This document shows positions 1 through 9,189 of a stretch of DNA of 64,000 nucleotides, piece after piece. The DNA lies in the NCBI GenBank assembly GCA_023665275.1, contig JAMPEF010000001.1, positions 597,324 to 661,323 on the forward strand. Reading direction: 5' to 3'. The position numbers were made by a program, and so were the translations under genes. The notes below the pieces were generated by a model. The model was given only the letters and a program-made list of their open reading frames with translations, searched no databases and was not told the origin of the DNA. Positions within the stretch are counted from its first letter, which is position 1. Each line of letters begins with the position of its first letter. The stretch is from Alistipes senegalensis. Lineage in GTDB: Bacteria; Bacillota; Clostridia; Oscillospirales; Ruminococcaceae.

Positions 1-824
1 TCACAGAAGTCAAGAGTCTTTCTGAACATTTCAAGACCTGTAACAACTGTGTTGAGTTTTTCGTCAGAGAGACCAACGATTTCAACAGGCTTGTTAACGT
101 CAAGACGTCCTCTTTCAACTCTACCTGTAACAACAGTACCACGACCGGAAATTGTCATAGTATCTTCGATAGGCATAAGGAACGGCTTAGCTTCGTCTCT
201 TTCAGGGCTTGGAATGTATTCATCTACAGCTTCCATAAGTTCGAGGATAGGAGCGTAAGCAGGATCGCTGAGGTCATCAGGAGCGTTAAGAGCTGCAAGA
301 GCAGAACCCTTGATGATAGGTGTATCGTCGCCAGGGAAGTCATAGCTTGAAAGGAGGTCACGGATATCCATTTCAACGAGTTCGAGAAGTTCTTCGTCGT
401 CAACCTGGTCAGCCTTGTTCATGAATACAACGATAGCCGGAACACCAACCTGACGAGCAAGAAGAATGTGTTCTCTTGTCTGAGCCATAGGACCATCAGA
501 AGCAGCACAAACGAGGATAGCACCGTCCATCTGAGCAGCACCTGTAATCATGTTCTTAACATAGTCAGCGTGACCAGGGCAGTCAACGTGTGCATAGTGA
601 CGAGCATCTGTTTCGTACTCAACGTGAGCAGTATTGATTGTGATACCACGCTCTCTCTCTTCGGGAGCTTTATCAATCATGTCATAAGCCTCATACTTAG
701 CCTGACCCTTCATAGCGAGAGTCTTTGTGATAGCAGCAGTAAGAGTTGTCTTACCATGGTCAACGTGACCAATAGTACCAATGTTTACGTGGGGTTTGGT
801 TCTTTCAAATTTAGCCTTTGCCAT
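1..824 (-). CDS. tuf: Elongation factor Tu, C-terminal part beyond window
   Basis: EF-Tu is the GTPase that brings aminoacyl-tRNA to the ribosome. About 274 N-terminal residues are present of a protein usually near 400; the rest lies before base 1. The start is the ATG at 824-822, preceded by an AAGGAGGAAA ribosome site. Visible G-domain motifs are the P-loop GHVDHGKT (about residue 20), the effector-region RGITI, DCPGH and NKAD. It is last in the rpsL-rpsG-fusA-tuf order and also has its own promoter just upstream. Identity is certain from sequence; only the 3' end is unseen. Confidence 0.98.
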   Translation of the reverse strand, partial: MAKAKFERTKPHVNIGTIGHVDHGKTTLTAAITKTLAMKGQAKYEAYDMIDKAPEERERGITINTAHVEYETDARHYAHVDCPGHADYVKNMITGAAQMDGAILVCAASDGPMAQTREHILLARQVGVPAIVVFMNKADQVDDEELLELVEMDIRDLLSSYDFPGDDTPIIKGSALAALNAPDDLSDPAYAPILELMEAVDEYIPSPERDEAKPFLMPIEDTMTISGRGTVVTGRVERGRLDVNKPVEIVGLSDEKLNTVVTGLEMFRKTLDFC

Positions 825-869
825 TGGAATTTTCCTCCTTAAATAGAAAATACAGTAATCTGTATATAT

Positions 870-898
870 ATTATAACAGATTATTTTAATAAATGCAA
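870..898 (-). promoter_or_regulatory. tuf promoter, sigma-A type
   Basis: On the minus strand TTGCAT and TATAAT are separated by exactly 17 bases, about 45 bases upstream of the tuf start. This would give tuf extra transcription beyond read-through from rpsL, in line with the high demand for EF-Tu. Confidence 0.75.
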
Positions 899-929
899 GT
901 GTTTCGGAGAAAAAATTTCTCCGGAACAC
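899..929 (-). terminator. Hairpin between fusA and tuf, possible partial terminator
   Basis: An inverted repeat with arms GTGTTCCGGAGAAA-type lies 13 bases after the fusA stop. The stem is strong but the minus strand lacks a following T-run, so complete termination is doubtful. It more likely attenuates read-through or protects the fusA mRNA end, and its 3' edge abuts the tuf -35 box. Confidence 0.45.
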
Positions 930-941
930 AAGATTTTTTTA

Positions 942-3020
942 TTAGTTTTTGCTTCTTGATGCCATAATCTTTTCAGCAATGCTCTTCGGAACTTCCTGAT
1001 AGCTGTGGGGTTCCATAGTATACTGACCACGACCCTGTGTATTTGAACGGAGGTCGCTTGTATAACCGAACATTTCTGAAAGCGGTACGAGTGCATCAAC
1101 CTGAACAGTACCGGTTCTTGCTTCCTGTCCCTGAATCTGTCCACGACGTGAACTAAGGTCACCTATAACAGTACCTGTGTATTCGTCCGGAACGATAACA
1201 GCAACTTTCATAACAGGTTCCATAAGGATAGCGTTTGCTTGTCTGAGTGCCTCCTTGAATGCGATAGAACCGGCAATCTTGAATGCCATTTCTGAGGAGT
1301 CAACTTCGTGATATGAACCGTCATAGAGTTCAACCTTGACGTCAACAACTTCATAGCCGGCAAGAATACCAGCCTTCATAGCACCCTGAATACCAGCATC
1401 AACAGCCGGAATGTATTCCTTAGGAATAGAACCGCCGACAACCGCATTCTTAAACTCATAGCCCTTGCCTGATTCATTAGGCTCAACACGGATTTTAACG
1501 TGACCGTACTGACCAGAACCACCGGACTGTTTCTTATACTTATAATCAACATCGGCATTGCTCTTAATAGTTTCCTTGTAAGCAACCTGAGGTGCGCCGA
1601 CATTAGCCTCTACCTTAAATTCACGGAGAAGTCTGTCAACGATAATATCAAGGTGAAGTTCACCCATACCTGCAATGATGGTCTGACCGGTTTCTTCATC
1701 AGTCCATGTCTTGAAAGTCGGGTCTTCTTCAGCGAGCTTAGCAAGAGCGATACCCATTTTTTCCTGACCAGCTTTTGTCTTCGGCTCAATAGCGAGCTGA
1801 ATAACAGGCTCTGGGAATTCCATAGATTCAAGAATAATCGGGTGTTTTTCATCACAGAGAGTATCACCGGTTGTGGTGTTCTTAAGACCAACAGCAGCGG
1901 CGATGTCACCGGAATAAACTGTTGTGAGGTCTTTTCTGTGGTTAGCGTGCATCTGAACGATACGACCGAAACGCTCACGGTTATCCTTGGTTGCATTAAG
2001 AACAGTGTCACCCTGATTGATTACACCGGAGTAAACACGGAAAAATGCGAGTTTACCAACAAATGGGTCGGTAGCAATCTTGAAAGCAAGAGCTGAGAAC
2101 GGTTCTTCATCTGAAGACGGTCTGTCTTCTTCTTCGTCTGTATCAGGGTTAACACCCTTGATAGCAGGAACGTCAACAGGTGACGGCATATAATCAATGA
2201 TAGCGTCAAGAAGTTTCTGTACGCCCTTGTTCTTATATGAAGTACCACAAGTAACAGGAACCATGTGGTTAGCTATAGTAGCCTTACGGATAACAGTCTT
2301 GATTTCCTCAATTGTGAGTTCCTCACCACTGAAATACTTTTCCATAAGTTCGTCGTCCTGTTCAACGACGTGTTCAATCATAGCCTCGTGATATTCCTGT
2401 GCCTTTTCCTTCATATCTTCCGGAATTTCTTCAACACGGATATCTTTTCCGAGGTCATCATAATAAATGTAAGCCTTCATTTCAACGAGGTCAATAATAC
2501 CCTTGAAAGTATCTTCAGCACCGATAGGAAGCTGAATCGGAACAGCATTACACTTAAGTCTGTCCTTCATCATGTCAACGACACGATAGAAGTTAGCACC
2601 CATAATGTCCATTTTATTAACATAAGCCATACGGGGTACTTTATAATTATCAGCCTGTCTCCAAACGGTTTCAGACTGTGGCTCAACACCGCCCTTAGCA
2701 CAGAGAACTGTTACAGAGCCGTCGAGTACACGGAGTGAACGCTCAACCTCAACAGTGAAGTCAACGTGACCAGGTGTATCAATGATGTTGAGTCGGTGAC
2801 CAGCCCAATAGCAAGTAGTAGCAGCAGAAGTAATTGTGATACCTCTTTCCTGTTCCTGAGCCATCCAGTCCATAGTAGCACTACCCTCGTGAGTTTCACC
2901 GATTTTATGGTTAACGCCGGTGTAGTAGAGGATACGTTCTGTGGTGGTGGTTTTACCTGCATCGATATGGGCCATTATGCCGATATTTCTTGTATTTTCA
3001 AGTGAACAATCTCTTGACAT
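942..3020 (-). CDS. fusA: Elongation factor G
   Basis: EF-G catalyses GTP-dependent translocation on the ribosome. The 692-residue length is standard. The N-terminus shows [20 protein letters not shown] (G1), then RGITI (G2), DTPGH (G3) and NKMD (G4), followed by the expected domains II to V. The start ATG follows AAGGAGGATTATT. It lies 21 bases after rpsG and is co-transcribed with it. Nothing unusual is seen in the sequence. Confidence 0.98.
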   Translation of the reverse strand: MSRDCSLENTRNIGIMAHIDAGKTTTTERILYYTGVNHKIGETHEGSATMDWMAQEQERGITITSAATTCYWAGHRLNIIDTPGHVDFTVEVERSLRVLDGSVTVLCAKGGVEPQSETVWRQADNYKVPRMAYVNKMDIMGANFYRVVDMMKDRLKCNAVPIQLPIGAEDTFKGIIDLVEMKAYIYYDDLGKDIRVEEIPEDMKEKAQEYHEAMIEHVVEQDDELMEKYFSGEELTIEEIKTVIRKATIANHMVPVTCGTSYKNKGVQKLLDAIIDYMPSPVDVPAIKGVNPDTDEEEDRPSSDEEPFSALAFKIATDPFVGKLAFFRVYSGVINQGDTVLNATKDNRERFGRIVQMHANHRKDLTTVYSGDIAAAVGLKNTTTGDTLCDEKHPIILESMEFPEPVIQLAIEPKTKAGQEKMGIALAKLAEEDPTFKTWTDEETGQTIIAGMGELHLDIIVDRLLREFKVEANVGAPQVAYKETIKSNADVDYKYKKQSGGSGQYGHVKIRVEPNESGKGYEFKNAVVGGSIPKEYIPAVDAGIQGAMKAGILAGYEVVDVKVELYDGSYHEVDSSEMAFKIAGSIAFKEALRQANAILMEPVMKVAVIVPDEYTGTVIGDLSSRRGQIQGQEARTGTVQVDALVPLSEMFGYTSDLRSNTQGRGQYTMEPHSYQEVPKSIAEKIMASRSKN

Positions 3021-3041
3021 AATAATCCTCCTTCAGAACTC

Positions 3042-3512
3042 TTACCAACGGTAGTGAGCAAACGCCTTGTTTGCCTCTGCCATTTTGTGAGTATCGTCAC
3101 GCTTCTTGCAAGCACCGCCTGTGCCGTTAAGAGCGTCGAGGATTTCACCGGCAAGTCTTTCTTTCATAGTCTTTTCATTTCTCTCTCTGGAATACTTAGT
3201 AATCCATCTGAGACCTAAAGTCTGTCTTCTTTCGGGTCTTACTTCCATAGGTACCTGATAAGTTGCACCACCGAGACGACGAGCCTTTACTTCGAGCTGT
3301 GGCATGATATTTTCCATAGCCTGTTCAAAAACTTCAAGAGCGTCCTTGCCTGTCTTTTCTGCTACGATTTCAAAAGCACCATAAACAATTTTCTGCGCAA
3401 CGCCCTTTTTACCGTCAAGCATTATATTGTTAATGAGACGTGTAACGAGCTTTGAGTTGTATACAGGGTCCTGTAATACATCACGCTTTGCGATATTACC
3501 TCTTCTTGGCAT
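3042..3512 (-). CDS. rpsG: 30S ribosomal protein S7
   Basis: S7 is a primary assembly protein of the small-subunit head, binding the 3' major domain of 16S rRNA. The 156-residue length is standard and the N-terminus [16 protein letters not shown] is typical. The start ATG follows AAGGAGGGAAGCGAAA. It is separated from rpsL by an unusually long, structured 226-base spacer, which is the expected place for S7 feedback control in organisms that use it. Confidence 0.98.
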   Translation of the reverse strand: MPRRGNIAKRDVLQDPVYNSKLVTRLINNIMLDGKKGVAQKIVYGAFEIVAEKTGKDALEVFEQAMENIMPQLEVKARRLGGATYQVPMEVRPERRQTLGLRWITKYSRERNEKTMKERLAGEILDALNGTGGACKKRDDTHKMAEANKAFAHYRW

Positions 3513-3559
3513 TTTCGCTTCCCTCCTTCACATAGATTCATGAATTCATAGGTACTCAG

Positions 3560-3611
3560 ACCCTACCGATTACTGCTCCCGACGGGGAGCGAATGCTTCA
3601 CCGGTCAGGGT
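3560..3611 (-). promoter_or_regulatory. Structured mRNA element before rpsG, candidate S7 binding site
   Basis: Read on the minus strand, outer arms ACCCT/AGGGT and inner arms ACCG/CGGT close an asymmetric internal loop (GTGAAGCATTC opposite AGTAAT) capped by a GCTCCC-CGTC-GGGAGC hairpin. The loop strands share CGGTGAA and AGTAATCG with the 16S rRNA region contacted by S7 (recalled E. coli sequence), arranged as a circular permutation. S7 binding to the S12-S7 spacer is known in E. coli; that this element does the same is inference. Confidence 0.55.
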
Positions 3612-3622
3612 GTGCCAGAGCC

Positions 3623-3660
3623 AATGCAGAGGATTTTTATATATATAAAATCTCCGCATT
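3623..3660 (-). other. AT-rich hairpin in rpsL-rpsG spacer
   Basis: Nearly perfect inverted repeat: AATGCGGAGATTTTATA pairs with TATAAAAATCCTCTGCATT around a TATATA centre. No T-run follows on the minus strand, so it is not a normal terminator. It sits just 5' of the candidate S7 element and could be an mRNA processing or stability structure. Confidence 0.5.
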
Positions 3661-3738
3661 ATCCAGCGGTAGTAGTTGTCCTATTTATTAAATGTACAGT
3701 TTTATGACTTGTGCGGTCATGCAGAAAGAAATTTCAGA

Positions 3739-4155
3739 TTACTTCTGCTTAGGTCTCTTAGCGCCGTATTTTGAACGAGCCTGACCACGATTAGCAACGC
3801 CCTGAGCGTCGAGAGTACCTCTGATGATATGGTAACGTACACCAGGTAAGTCCTTAACACGTCCGCCTCTGATAAGCACAACGCTGTGTTCCTGAAGGTT
3901 GTGACCAATACCAGGAATATAAGAAGTTACTTCATAACCGTTAGTGAGTTTAACTCTGGCAATCTTACGCATAGCTGAGTTAGGCTTTTTAGGTGTAGCA
4001 GTTCTTACAGCAGTACAAACGCCTCTCTTCTGAGGTGAGCTCTGGTTAATCTGAACTTTCTTCTTAGCATTGTAACCTTTCTGAAGTGCAGGAGCAGTAG
4101 ACTTAACTTCGAGGTCTTTTCTTCCCTTACGCACGAGCTGGTTAAATGTAGGCAT
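3739..4155 (-). CDS. rpsL: 30S ribosomal protein S12
   Basis: S12 is the decoding-centre protein that monitors codon-anticodon pairing. It is 138 residues, starting [12 protein letters not shown] at the ATG ending at 4155, which has an AAAAGGAGGAAG ribosome site; a longer upstream frame has no such support. The conserved [10 protein letters not shown] and [13 protein letters not shown] segments keep the lysines whose change gives streptomycin resistance in other bacteria, so the allele looks wild type. It is the first gene of the str operon. Confidence 0.98.
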   Translation of the reverse strand: MPTFNQLVRKGRKDLEVKSTAPALQKGYNAKKKVQINQSSPQKRGVCTAVRTATPKKPNSAMRKIARVKLTNGYEVTSYIPGIGHNLQEHSVVLIRGGRVKDLPGVRYHIIRGTLDAQGVANRGQARSKYGAKRPKQK

Positions 4156-4206
4156 AATCTTCCTCCTTTTCCAAAAAATCATGTACTTATAAAAGTACAC
4201 TTATAT

Positions 4207-4235
4207 ATTATAGTCAAAAAATCACGGCTTGTCAA
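4207..4235 (-). promoter_or_regulatory. str operon promoter, consensus sigma-A
   Basis: On the minus strand TTGACA and TATAAT, both perfect, with a 17-base spacer, 52 bases upstream of rpsL. This is the main promoter for rpsL-rpsG-fusA-tuf. Confidence 0.92.
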
Positions 4236-4328
4236 GTGTTTCACGAAAAAAAAACAAAGTTTTTTTTGAATTTGTTATTTTTTCCATTAAACGCCATATT
4301 TTCGGCATATAAGTTATGCATAATTAAG

Positions 4329-4362
4329 AAAAAAAACACCTGTAAGAGATGTTACAGGTGTT
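4329..4362 (-). terminator. Rho-independent terminator
   Basis: Perfect 11-bp stem AACACCTGTAA / TTACAGGTGTT with a 6-base loop, followed on the minus strand by a run of eight T. It ends the transcript of the repeat/dockerin gene at 4374-6098 and separates it from the str promoter. Confidence 0.93.
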
Positions 4363-4373
4363 AAAAAATGATA

Positions 4374-6098
4374 TTATTCTGTCATGGAGTAGGAAAGCCA
4401 TATGTCTATTGAATCTTTGGATTCTGTTTCATTTCCGGTGGAAAGATAAGCATAATACATAAGAATTAAAGTCGCATCAGATGCATTTATCTGACCGTCT
4501 TTGTTGAGGTCAGCGGTGGTATTTTGTTCTGTAGTAAATTCACCTGTGCCGTTTTCAGTTGAGAGGAGGGCATATTCTGTAAGTACAAGGCTTGCGTCAA
4601 CTGAATTTACAAGACCATCATTATTTACATCTCCAAGATTAAGAGTTGCAGATTTATGGAGATATACAGTCAAATCAGTATTTTCGGCGGAAAGTTCCCA
4701 GTGTGTAGCACCGTCGGGGATATAGTAGCCATTAGGTATGGGATTTTCTATTGTGAGAGCTACACTTAACGTATTTAATTCGGACTCAAAATAATACCGT
4801 TCACCATCTGATATTTTTACAGTGTTGTCGGTGTTGCCACCTGTATAGGTTGATATACCATATTTCACGCCAGAAACACCTTGATTTGTTTCTTCATCAA
4901 CAAAGTAAATGCTGTATGTATATTTTTTAGTTGTTGTTGCAGATTTGCGGAGATATACTGTCAAATCCGGATTTTCAGCGGAAAGTTCCCAGCGTTCCGC
5001 ACCGTCGACGGTGGTGTATCCGTCCGGTAAAGAGTTTTCAAGTGTTATGAGTGCAACATATGCGGTATCAGATATAAATTCATATGATTTAGGAGTATCA
5101 CCGGAAGTCTGTACAACTTGAGCAGGGTCGTGTGCATAATCGTATGATACTATATTATATCTTATACCGGAAACACCCTGATTTGTTTCTTCGTCAACAA
5201 AGTAAACGCTGTATGTATATTTTTTAGTTGTTGTTGCAGATTTGCGGAGATATACTGTCAAATCCGGATTTTCGGCGGAGAGTTCCCAGCGTGTATCACC
5301 GTCGGGAATATAGTAGCCGTCCGGTATGGACTGTTCAACTGTTGTAAGTGACACATATGCAGTATCGGATATAAATTCAATTGACTTAGGATTTTCACCG
5401 GAAGTCTGTACAACTTGTACGGGGTCATATGTATAATATGACCTTATGTTATATTTTACACCGGAAACACATTGATTTGTTTCTTCATCAACAAAACGGA
5501 CACTATACGTATTATATTTTACAGTTGTAGTAGTGGTTGTTGTGGTAGTTGTTGTGGTGGTGCTTGTCGTGGTAGGAGGTGTTGTAGTCTGTACACTTCC
5601 GCCCTCACCGACGGTTATCATTCCGAAGTTAAACTGTGGTGTATAACTGCTACCGTTTGCAAGGGTACATGAAACTGCATTAGTTGTCCACTGAAACATA
5701 TAACTTTTTTGTTCACAGTTTTCATTAACGTGCATATAGATTGAGGCTACAACATCACTACTGCCAAGTGTGCCGTTGCTTGCAATGGAGAAGTTAAGTT
5801 TGTCATCTGCTGTCTGATAGCTTACTGTGCCGTTGAATGCCGGTGACGTTTCAGACATACCGGTTACCGTGAAACCATCCGGAATGGTAATAACAGCGTT
5901 GTTTATTTCCTTTATTGCTTGTACATTACCTGCTGTAATTATGTCAAATTGTATATCCTGTCCGGCAGAAGTCTGAAGCGTATTGAATTTGAATATCATT
6001 TTTTGTACCATAGCCTGTATACTTGTTGATGTCATGCACATGAACACCATAAGCATACTGATGAAAATGGATAATATTCTTTTTGATTTTGTTTTCAT
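4374..6098 (-). CDS. Secreted protein: beta-sandwich domain, three SpaA/CnaB-like repeats, C-terminal dockerin
   Basis: 574 residues with a Sec signal peptide (about 1-29). Residues 33-168 form an extracellular domain that resembles a cohesin or binding module in length and hydrophobic pattern, without a clear family match by eye. A Pro/Thr linker follows (171-193), then three ~97-residue repeats (195-290, 295-390, 394-487), each opening with YSV-x-FVDEETNQ and closing with WELSAEN-x-DLTVYL. The C-terminus is a two-segment type I dockerin (486-560: GDVNNDGLVNSVDAS and DLNKDGQINASDA, with the EYALLST/YYAYLST signature of ruminococcal dockerins). It starts 32 bases after trkH with AAGGAGG and no obvious promoter, so co-transcription with trkAH is possible. 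A non-catalytic cellulosome or surface component is likely; the precise role is unknown. Confidence 0.8.
   Translation of the reverse strand: MKTKSKRILSIFISMLMVFMCMTSTSIQAMVQKMIFKFNTLQTSAGQDIQFDIITAGNVQAIKEINNAVITIPDGFTVTGMSETSPAFNGTVSYQTADDKLNFSIASNGTLGSSDVVASIYMHVNENCEQKSYMFQWTTNAVSCTLANGSSYTPQFNFGMITVGEGGSVQTTTPPTTTSTTTTTTTTTTTTTVKYNTYSVRFVDEETNQCVSGVKYNIRSYYTYDPVQVVQTSGENPKSIEFISDTAYVSLTTVEQSIPDGYYIPDGDTRWELSAENPDLTVYLRKSATTTKKYTYSVYFVDEETNQGVSGIRYNIVSYDYAHDPAQVVQTSGDTPKSYEFISDTAYVALITLENSLPDGYTTVDGAERWELSAENPDLTVYLRKSATTTKKYTYSIYFVDEETNQGVSGVKYGISTYTGGNTDNTVKISDGERYYFESELNTLSVALTIENPIPNGYYIPDGATHWELSAENTDLTVYLHKSATLNLGDVNNDGLVNSVDASLVLTEYALLSTENGTGEFTTEQNTTADLNKDGQINASDATLILMYYAYLSTGNETESKDSIDIWLSYSMTE
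4638..5516 (-). repeat. Three tandem coding repeats of about 290 bases
   Basis: The three SpaA/CnaB-like units are similar at DNA level as well as protein level, especially copies 1 and 2, which share long identical stretches around the TTTKKYTYSV-encoding junction. This indicates recent tandem duplication inside the dockerin gene. The third copy is more divergent in its centre. Confidence 0.8.
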
Positions 6099-6130
6099 AA
6101 AAACCTCCTTAAAAAATTAAGATTTTGAAA

Positions 6131-7567
6131 TTAATGCTTTTTTATGGCAAAAAGCATGATAAGCGGATAAATTTCAAGTCTGCCTATAAGCATATCAAAA
6201 GATAGCACTATTTTTGAAAAAGCGTTCAGACCACCGAAACTTCCGGCTGTACCGAAACGACCCACACCGAAACCGATATTATTCATGCATGTGATGACGG
6301 CTGATGCAGATTCTTCAATAGAATAGTTGTCAAGAGTTATAAGCAGTAGTGAAAATGCAAGTATCATCATGAAAAGTATGAAATACGACGAAACACCACG
6401 TACTACATCATTTTCAACGGGTTTGCCATCCATTTTCACGGTGGCAACCGCACGGGGATTTACTATATATTTTAATTCTTTTATGCCCGTCTTGAAAAGT
6501 ATAAGTATTCTTGAAACTTTCATACCACCACCGGTTGAGCCGGCACACGAACCTACAAACATAAGCAGTGTAAGAAGTGTCTGTGAAAATACCGGAAACT
6601 GTGAAGTATCAGTTGTAGCGAATCCGGCGGACGTTATAGTAGATGCCACCATAAAGAATGAATGTCTTAAAGCCTCACCGGCTGTACCGAATATTTTCAT
6701 TGTATTAAGCGTGATTATGACTGTTGCAGTTATTATTATACTGAAATAGGTTCTTACTTCTTCATTTTTGAATGCAAGTGAAAATTTCCTTATTAAAATA
6801 TAATAATATAAGTTGAAATTAACACCGAAAAGTATTATAAATACTGCAATGACCATTTCAATATATACACTGTTATAATGTGCTATGCTGTCTCCCCATA
6901 TGGAAAATCCACCTGTACCGGAAGAGGAGCAGGCATGAATTATGGCATCATAGAGAGGCATTCCACCTAAAAGAAGCATTATCATTTCAAGGACTGTAAG
7001 CGATATATATATACCATAGAGAATACGTGCGGAAAATCTCGATTTTGAGACAAGTTTTCCGGCTTTTGGTCCGGCACATTCAGCACGCATCATATGCATG
7101 GTTCTTGCGTCGTTGCTTGACATTATAGCAAGTACAAACATAAGTATTCCCATACCGCCTATCCAGTGGGTAAAAGCTCTCCAGAAAAGGCATGATTTTG
7201 ACATTGATTCAATGTCGCTTAGTATTGTTGCACCTGTGGTGGTAAATCCGGAAACAGCCTCAAAAAGTGCGTCTGCAAAATCCGGTATTTCACCGGATAT
7301 GACAAACGGTACAGCACCTATTACTGACATCATAATCCATGACGCCGCAACGCTTACAAAACCCTCCATTGAAAAAATAGAGTTGTCTTTAGGTTTTTTT
7401 ATTGTAAGTGCAAATGAAATAATCATGATTATTGCGAATGGTATTCCGAATGACGAAACAACGTGTTCTTCATTATAAATGAATCCCACTACTATGGGTA
7501 GAAGCATGAAAAGTCCGACACCTTTCAGAATTTGTCCCATGATATATAAAATCATTCTGTAATTCAT
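6131..7567 (-). CDS. trkH: Trk-type potassium uptake membrane subunit
   Basis: Integral membrane K+ transporter of the TrkH/KtrB superfamily, 478 residues, a normal length. Multiple hydrophobic segments run throughout, and pore-loop-like motifs are visible (FTTTGAT, about 108-114, and GSCAGSTGGG in the C-terminal half). It starts 21 bases after trkA, with a GGGAG ribosome site, so the two form an operon: TrkA gates TrkH in response to nucleotides. C-di-AMP, whose synthase lies elsewhere in this window, commonly controls such systems, but nothing in this sequence proves that here. Confidence 0.93.
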   Translation of the reverse strand: MNYRMILYIMGQILKGVGLFMLLPIVVGFIYNEEHVVSSFGIPFAIIMIISFALTIKKPKDNSIFSMEGFVSVAASWIMMSVIGAVPFVISGEIPDFADALFEAVSGFTTTGATILSDIESMSKSCLFWRAFTHWIGGMGILMFVLAIMSSNDARTMHMMRAECAGPKAGKLVSKSRFSARILYGIYISLTVLEMIMLLLGGMPLYDAIIHACSSSGTGGFSIWGDSIAHYNSVYIEMVIAVFIILFGVNFNLYYYILIRKFSLAFKNEEVRTYFSIIITATVIITLNTMKIFGTAGEALRHSFFMVASTITSAGFATTDTSQFPVFSQTLLTLLMFVGSCAGSTGGGMKVSRILILFKTGIKELKYIVNPRAVATVKMDGKPVENDVVRGVSSYFILFMMILAFSLLLITLDNYSIEESASAVITCMNNIGFGVGRFGTAGSFGGLNAFSKIVLSFDMLIGRLEIYPLIMLFAIKKH

Positions 7568-7588
7568 ATCTTTGTACTGAAACTCCCT

Positions 7589-8947
7589 TTACTCAAAAAT
7601 ATTTTTAAGGTCACTGAAGCCCTTAGTTGTTGTGATTATAACAACGCTGTCATTGAGTTTCAGACAGTCATCACCCTTAGGGATAATAAGTTCATTGCCT
7701 CTTACTATGCTTGCAATAAGTATACCCTTTTTGAGTTTAAGTTTTTTAAGGGGAGTATTGAGATATGGTTTGTCATCACGAATAACAAATTCAATAGCTT
7801 CCAGTCTGTCATTGACAAGTCGGTAGAGTGTGGCGATATTGTTTCCTTTAGCGTTCTGTTTTGCACGGACATACTGTAAAATCTGATTGACAGTTATTGA
7901 TTTAGGTGATATTATGCTGTCAAGTGAAAGTGTATCGGAAAGCTGTATTAAATTCATTCTGTTTACTTTAGTAACGACTTTTTCAACGCCGTTATTTTTG
8001 GCAAGCAGTGAAAGTAAAATATTTTCCTCGTCAATTCCCGTGAGAGTTACTACAGCGTCGGCGTCATAAACACGTTCTTCAACAAGTACATCATGGTCTG
8101 TACCGTCGGCACATGAAATATTTACTTTATTTAATTTCTGACTTAATTCAAGACACCTGTTATAGTCGATTTCAATAATCTTTACTTTTATGCCCATTTC
8201 GATTAACTGTTGTGCAAGATGATACGCTACACGTCCGCCACCTATCAGTACAGCGGATTTGACACGTTTTTCACGGTAAGCGGCACTGATACTCTTGAAA
8301 AACTTGACCATAGCACTATGTGAAGCGGTCATGTGGATTTTATCGCCTGCTTTAAGCATGAAATTACCGTCTGGAATAATAATCTCCTTGTCACGCTGAA
8401 CCGCACATATAAGGACGTCAAGACGGAGACGCTTTGAAAGATGGTTCAGTACAACACCGTCAAGAATGCTTCCGCTTGTTATTCTGATTTCAGCCAAATC
8501 AACACGCCCTTTTGCGAATGACTCGATATTGATAGCTTCCGGATAACGCAAGACTTTAGCTATTTCGTTGCCGGCGTTGTAGTCGGGATTGACCATCATG
8601 CTTATTTTCAGGTTTTCACGCATGAAAACAAGTTGTTTATCAAATTCCGGATTACGTACACGGGCTATGCAGTGACGGGCTTTCAGTTCTTTTGCGATAA
8701 GACATGAAAGTATATTCACCTCGTCGGAATTTGTCACGGCAATAAAAATATCCGTCTTTTCAACGTTTGCCTCTTTAAGAATACTTGTCTGTAGACAGTT
8801 TCCGGTAATTCCCATAACATCATGGTCATTTACAACGCTTTCAATAGTTCCCTCGTTGGTATCGATTACTGTAACATTGTGTTCGTCGCTGAGAACGTCC
8901 GCAAGTGTGCTGCCGACTTTTCCGCAGCCTACAATGATAATGTCCAT
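7589..8947 (-). CDS. trkA: Trk potassium system peripheral NAD-binding subunit
   Basis: Cytoplasmic regulator of TrkH with two RCK units: residues 1-220 (Rossmann motif VGCGKVGSTLAD at 6-17) and about 228-452 (second motif IGGGRVAYHLAQ), each followed by a TrkA-C region. The 452-residue length is typical of the two-domain form. The start follows GGAGGAATT. It is first in the trkA-trkH order, driven by a near-perfect promoter at 9008-9036. Confidence 0.95.
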   Translation of the reverse strand: MDIIIVGCGKVGSTLADVLSDEHNVTVIDTNEGTIESVVNDHDVMGITGNCLQTSILKEANVEKTDIFIAVTNSDEVNILSCLIAKELKARHCIARVRNPEFDKQLVFMRENLKISMMVNPDYNAGNEIAKVLRYPEAINIESFAKGRVDLAEIRITSGSILDGVVLNHLSKRLRLDVLICAVQRDKEIIIPDGNFMLKAGDKIHMTASHSAMVKFFKSISAAYREKRVKSAVLIGGGRVAYHLAQQLIEMGIKVKIIEIDYNRCLELSQKLNKVNISCADGTDHDVLVEERVYDADAVVTLTGIDEENILLSLLAKNNGVEKVVTKVNRMNLIQLSDTLSLDSIISPKSITVNQILQYVRAKQNAKGNNIATLYRLVNDRLEAIEFVIRDDKPYLNTPLKKLKLKKGILIASIVRGNELIIPKGDDCLKLNDSVVIITTTKGFSDLKNIFE

Positions 8948-9007
8948 AATTCCTCCATTAAATATAGAATTAAAATGCAGAGCATAAATTTATAATACTC
9001 CAATTTA

Positions 9008-9036
9008 ATTATAACCCCACTGCTATATTTTGTCAA
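9008..9036 (-). promoter_or_regulatory. trkA promoter, consensus sigma-A
   Basis: Minus-strand TTGACA, 17 bases, TATAAT, about 60 bases upstream of the trkA start. It faces away from the GH5 promoter, so this 242-base gap is a divergent control region. Confidence 0.9.
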
Positions 9037-9120
9037 TAGGAAAATTAAATCAGGAAAATATTGCATCTGGTTTCCAGATAAGAAAATTTTCGGCTTGAAA
9101 TAAAAAATATATATCCAGTG

Positions 9121-9149
9121 TTGAAATTTTTCTAAAAAGATGTTATAAT
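9121..9149 (+). promoter_or_regulatory. GH5 gene promoter, sigma-A type
   Basis: TTGAAA, 17 bases, TATAAT, 41 bases before the GH5 start codon. No clear operator palindrome was seen next to it. Confidence 0.85.
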
Positions 9150-9189
9150 ATCCTTAAAAAAATACAAATCGGAAAGGATATATACTATA

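Noticed and set aside
3513-3738. Possible small gene in the rpsL-rpsG spacer
   Set aside because: No frame with a start, ribosome site and conserved content; the region is structured RNA instead.
5520-5590. TTG/GTT-rich low-complexity tract that could be taken for a regulatory repeat
   Set aside because: It encodes the Thr linker of the dockerin protein; codon repetition explains it. The same holds for Thr-rich linkers at 40230-40420 and 47410-47530.
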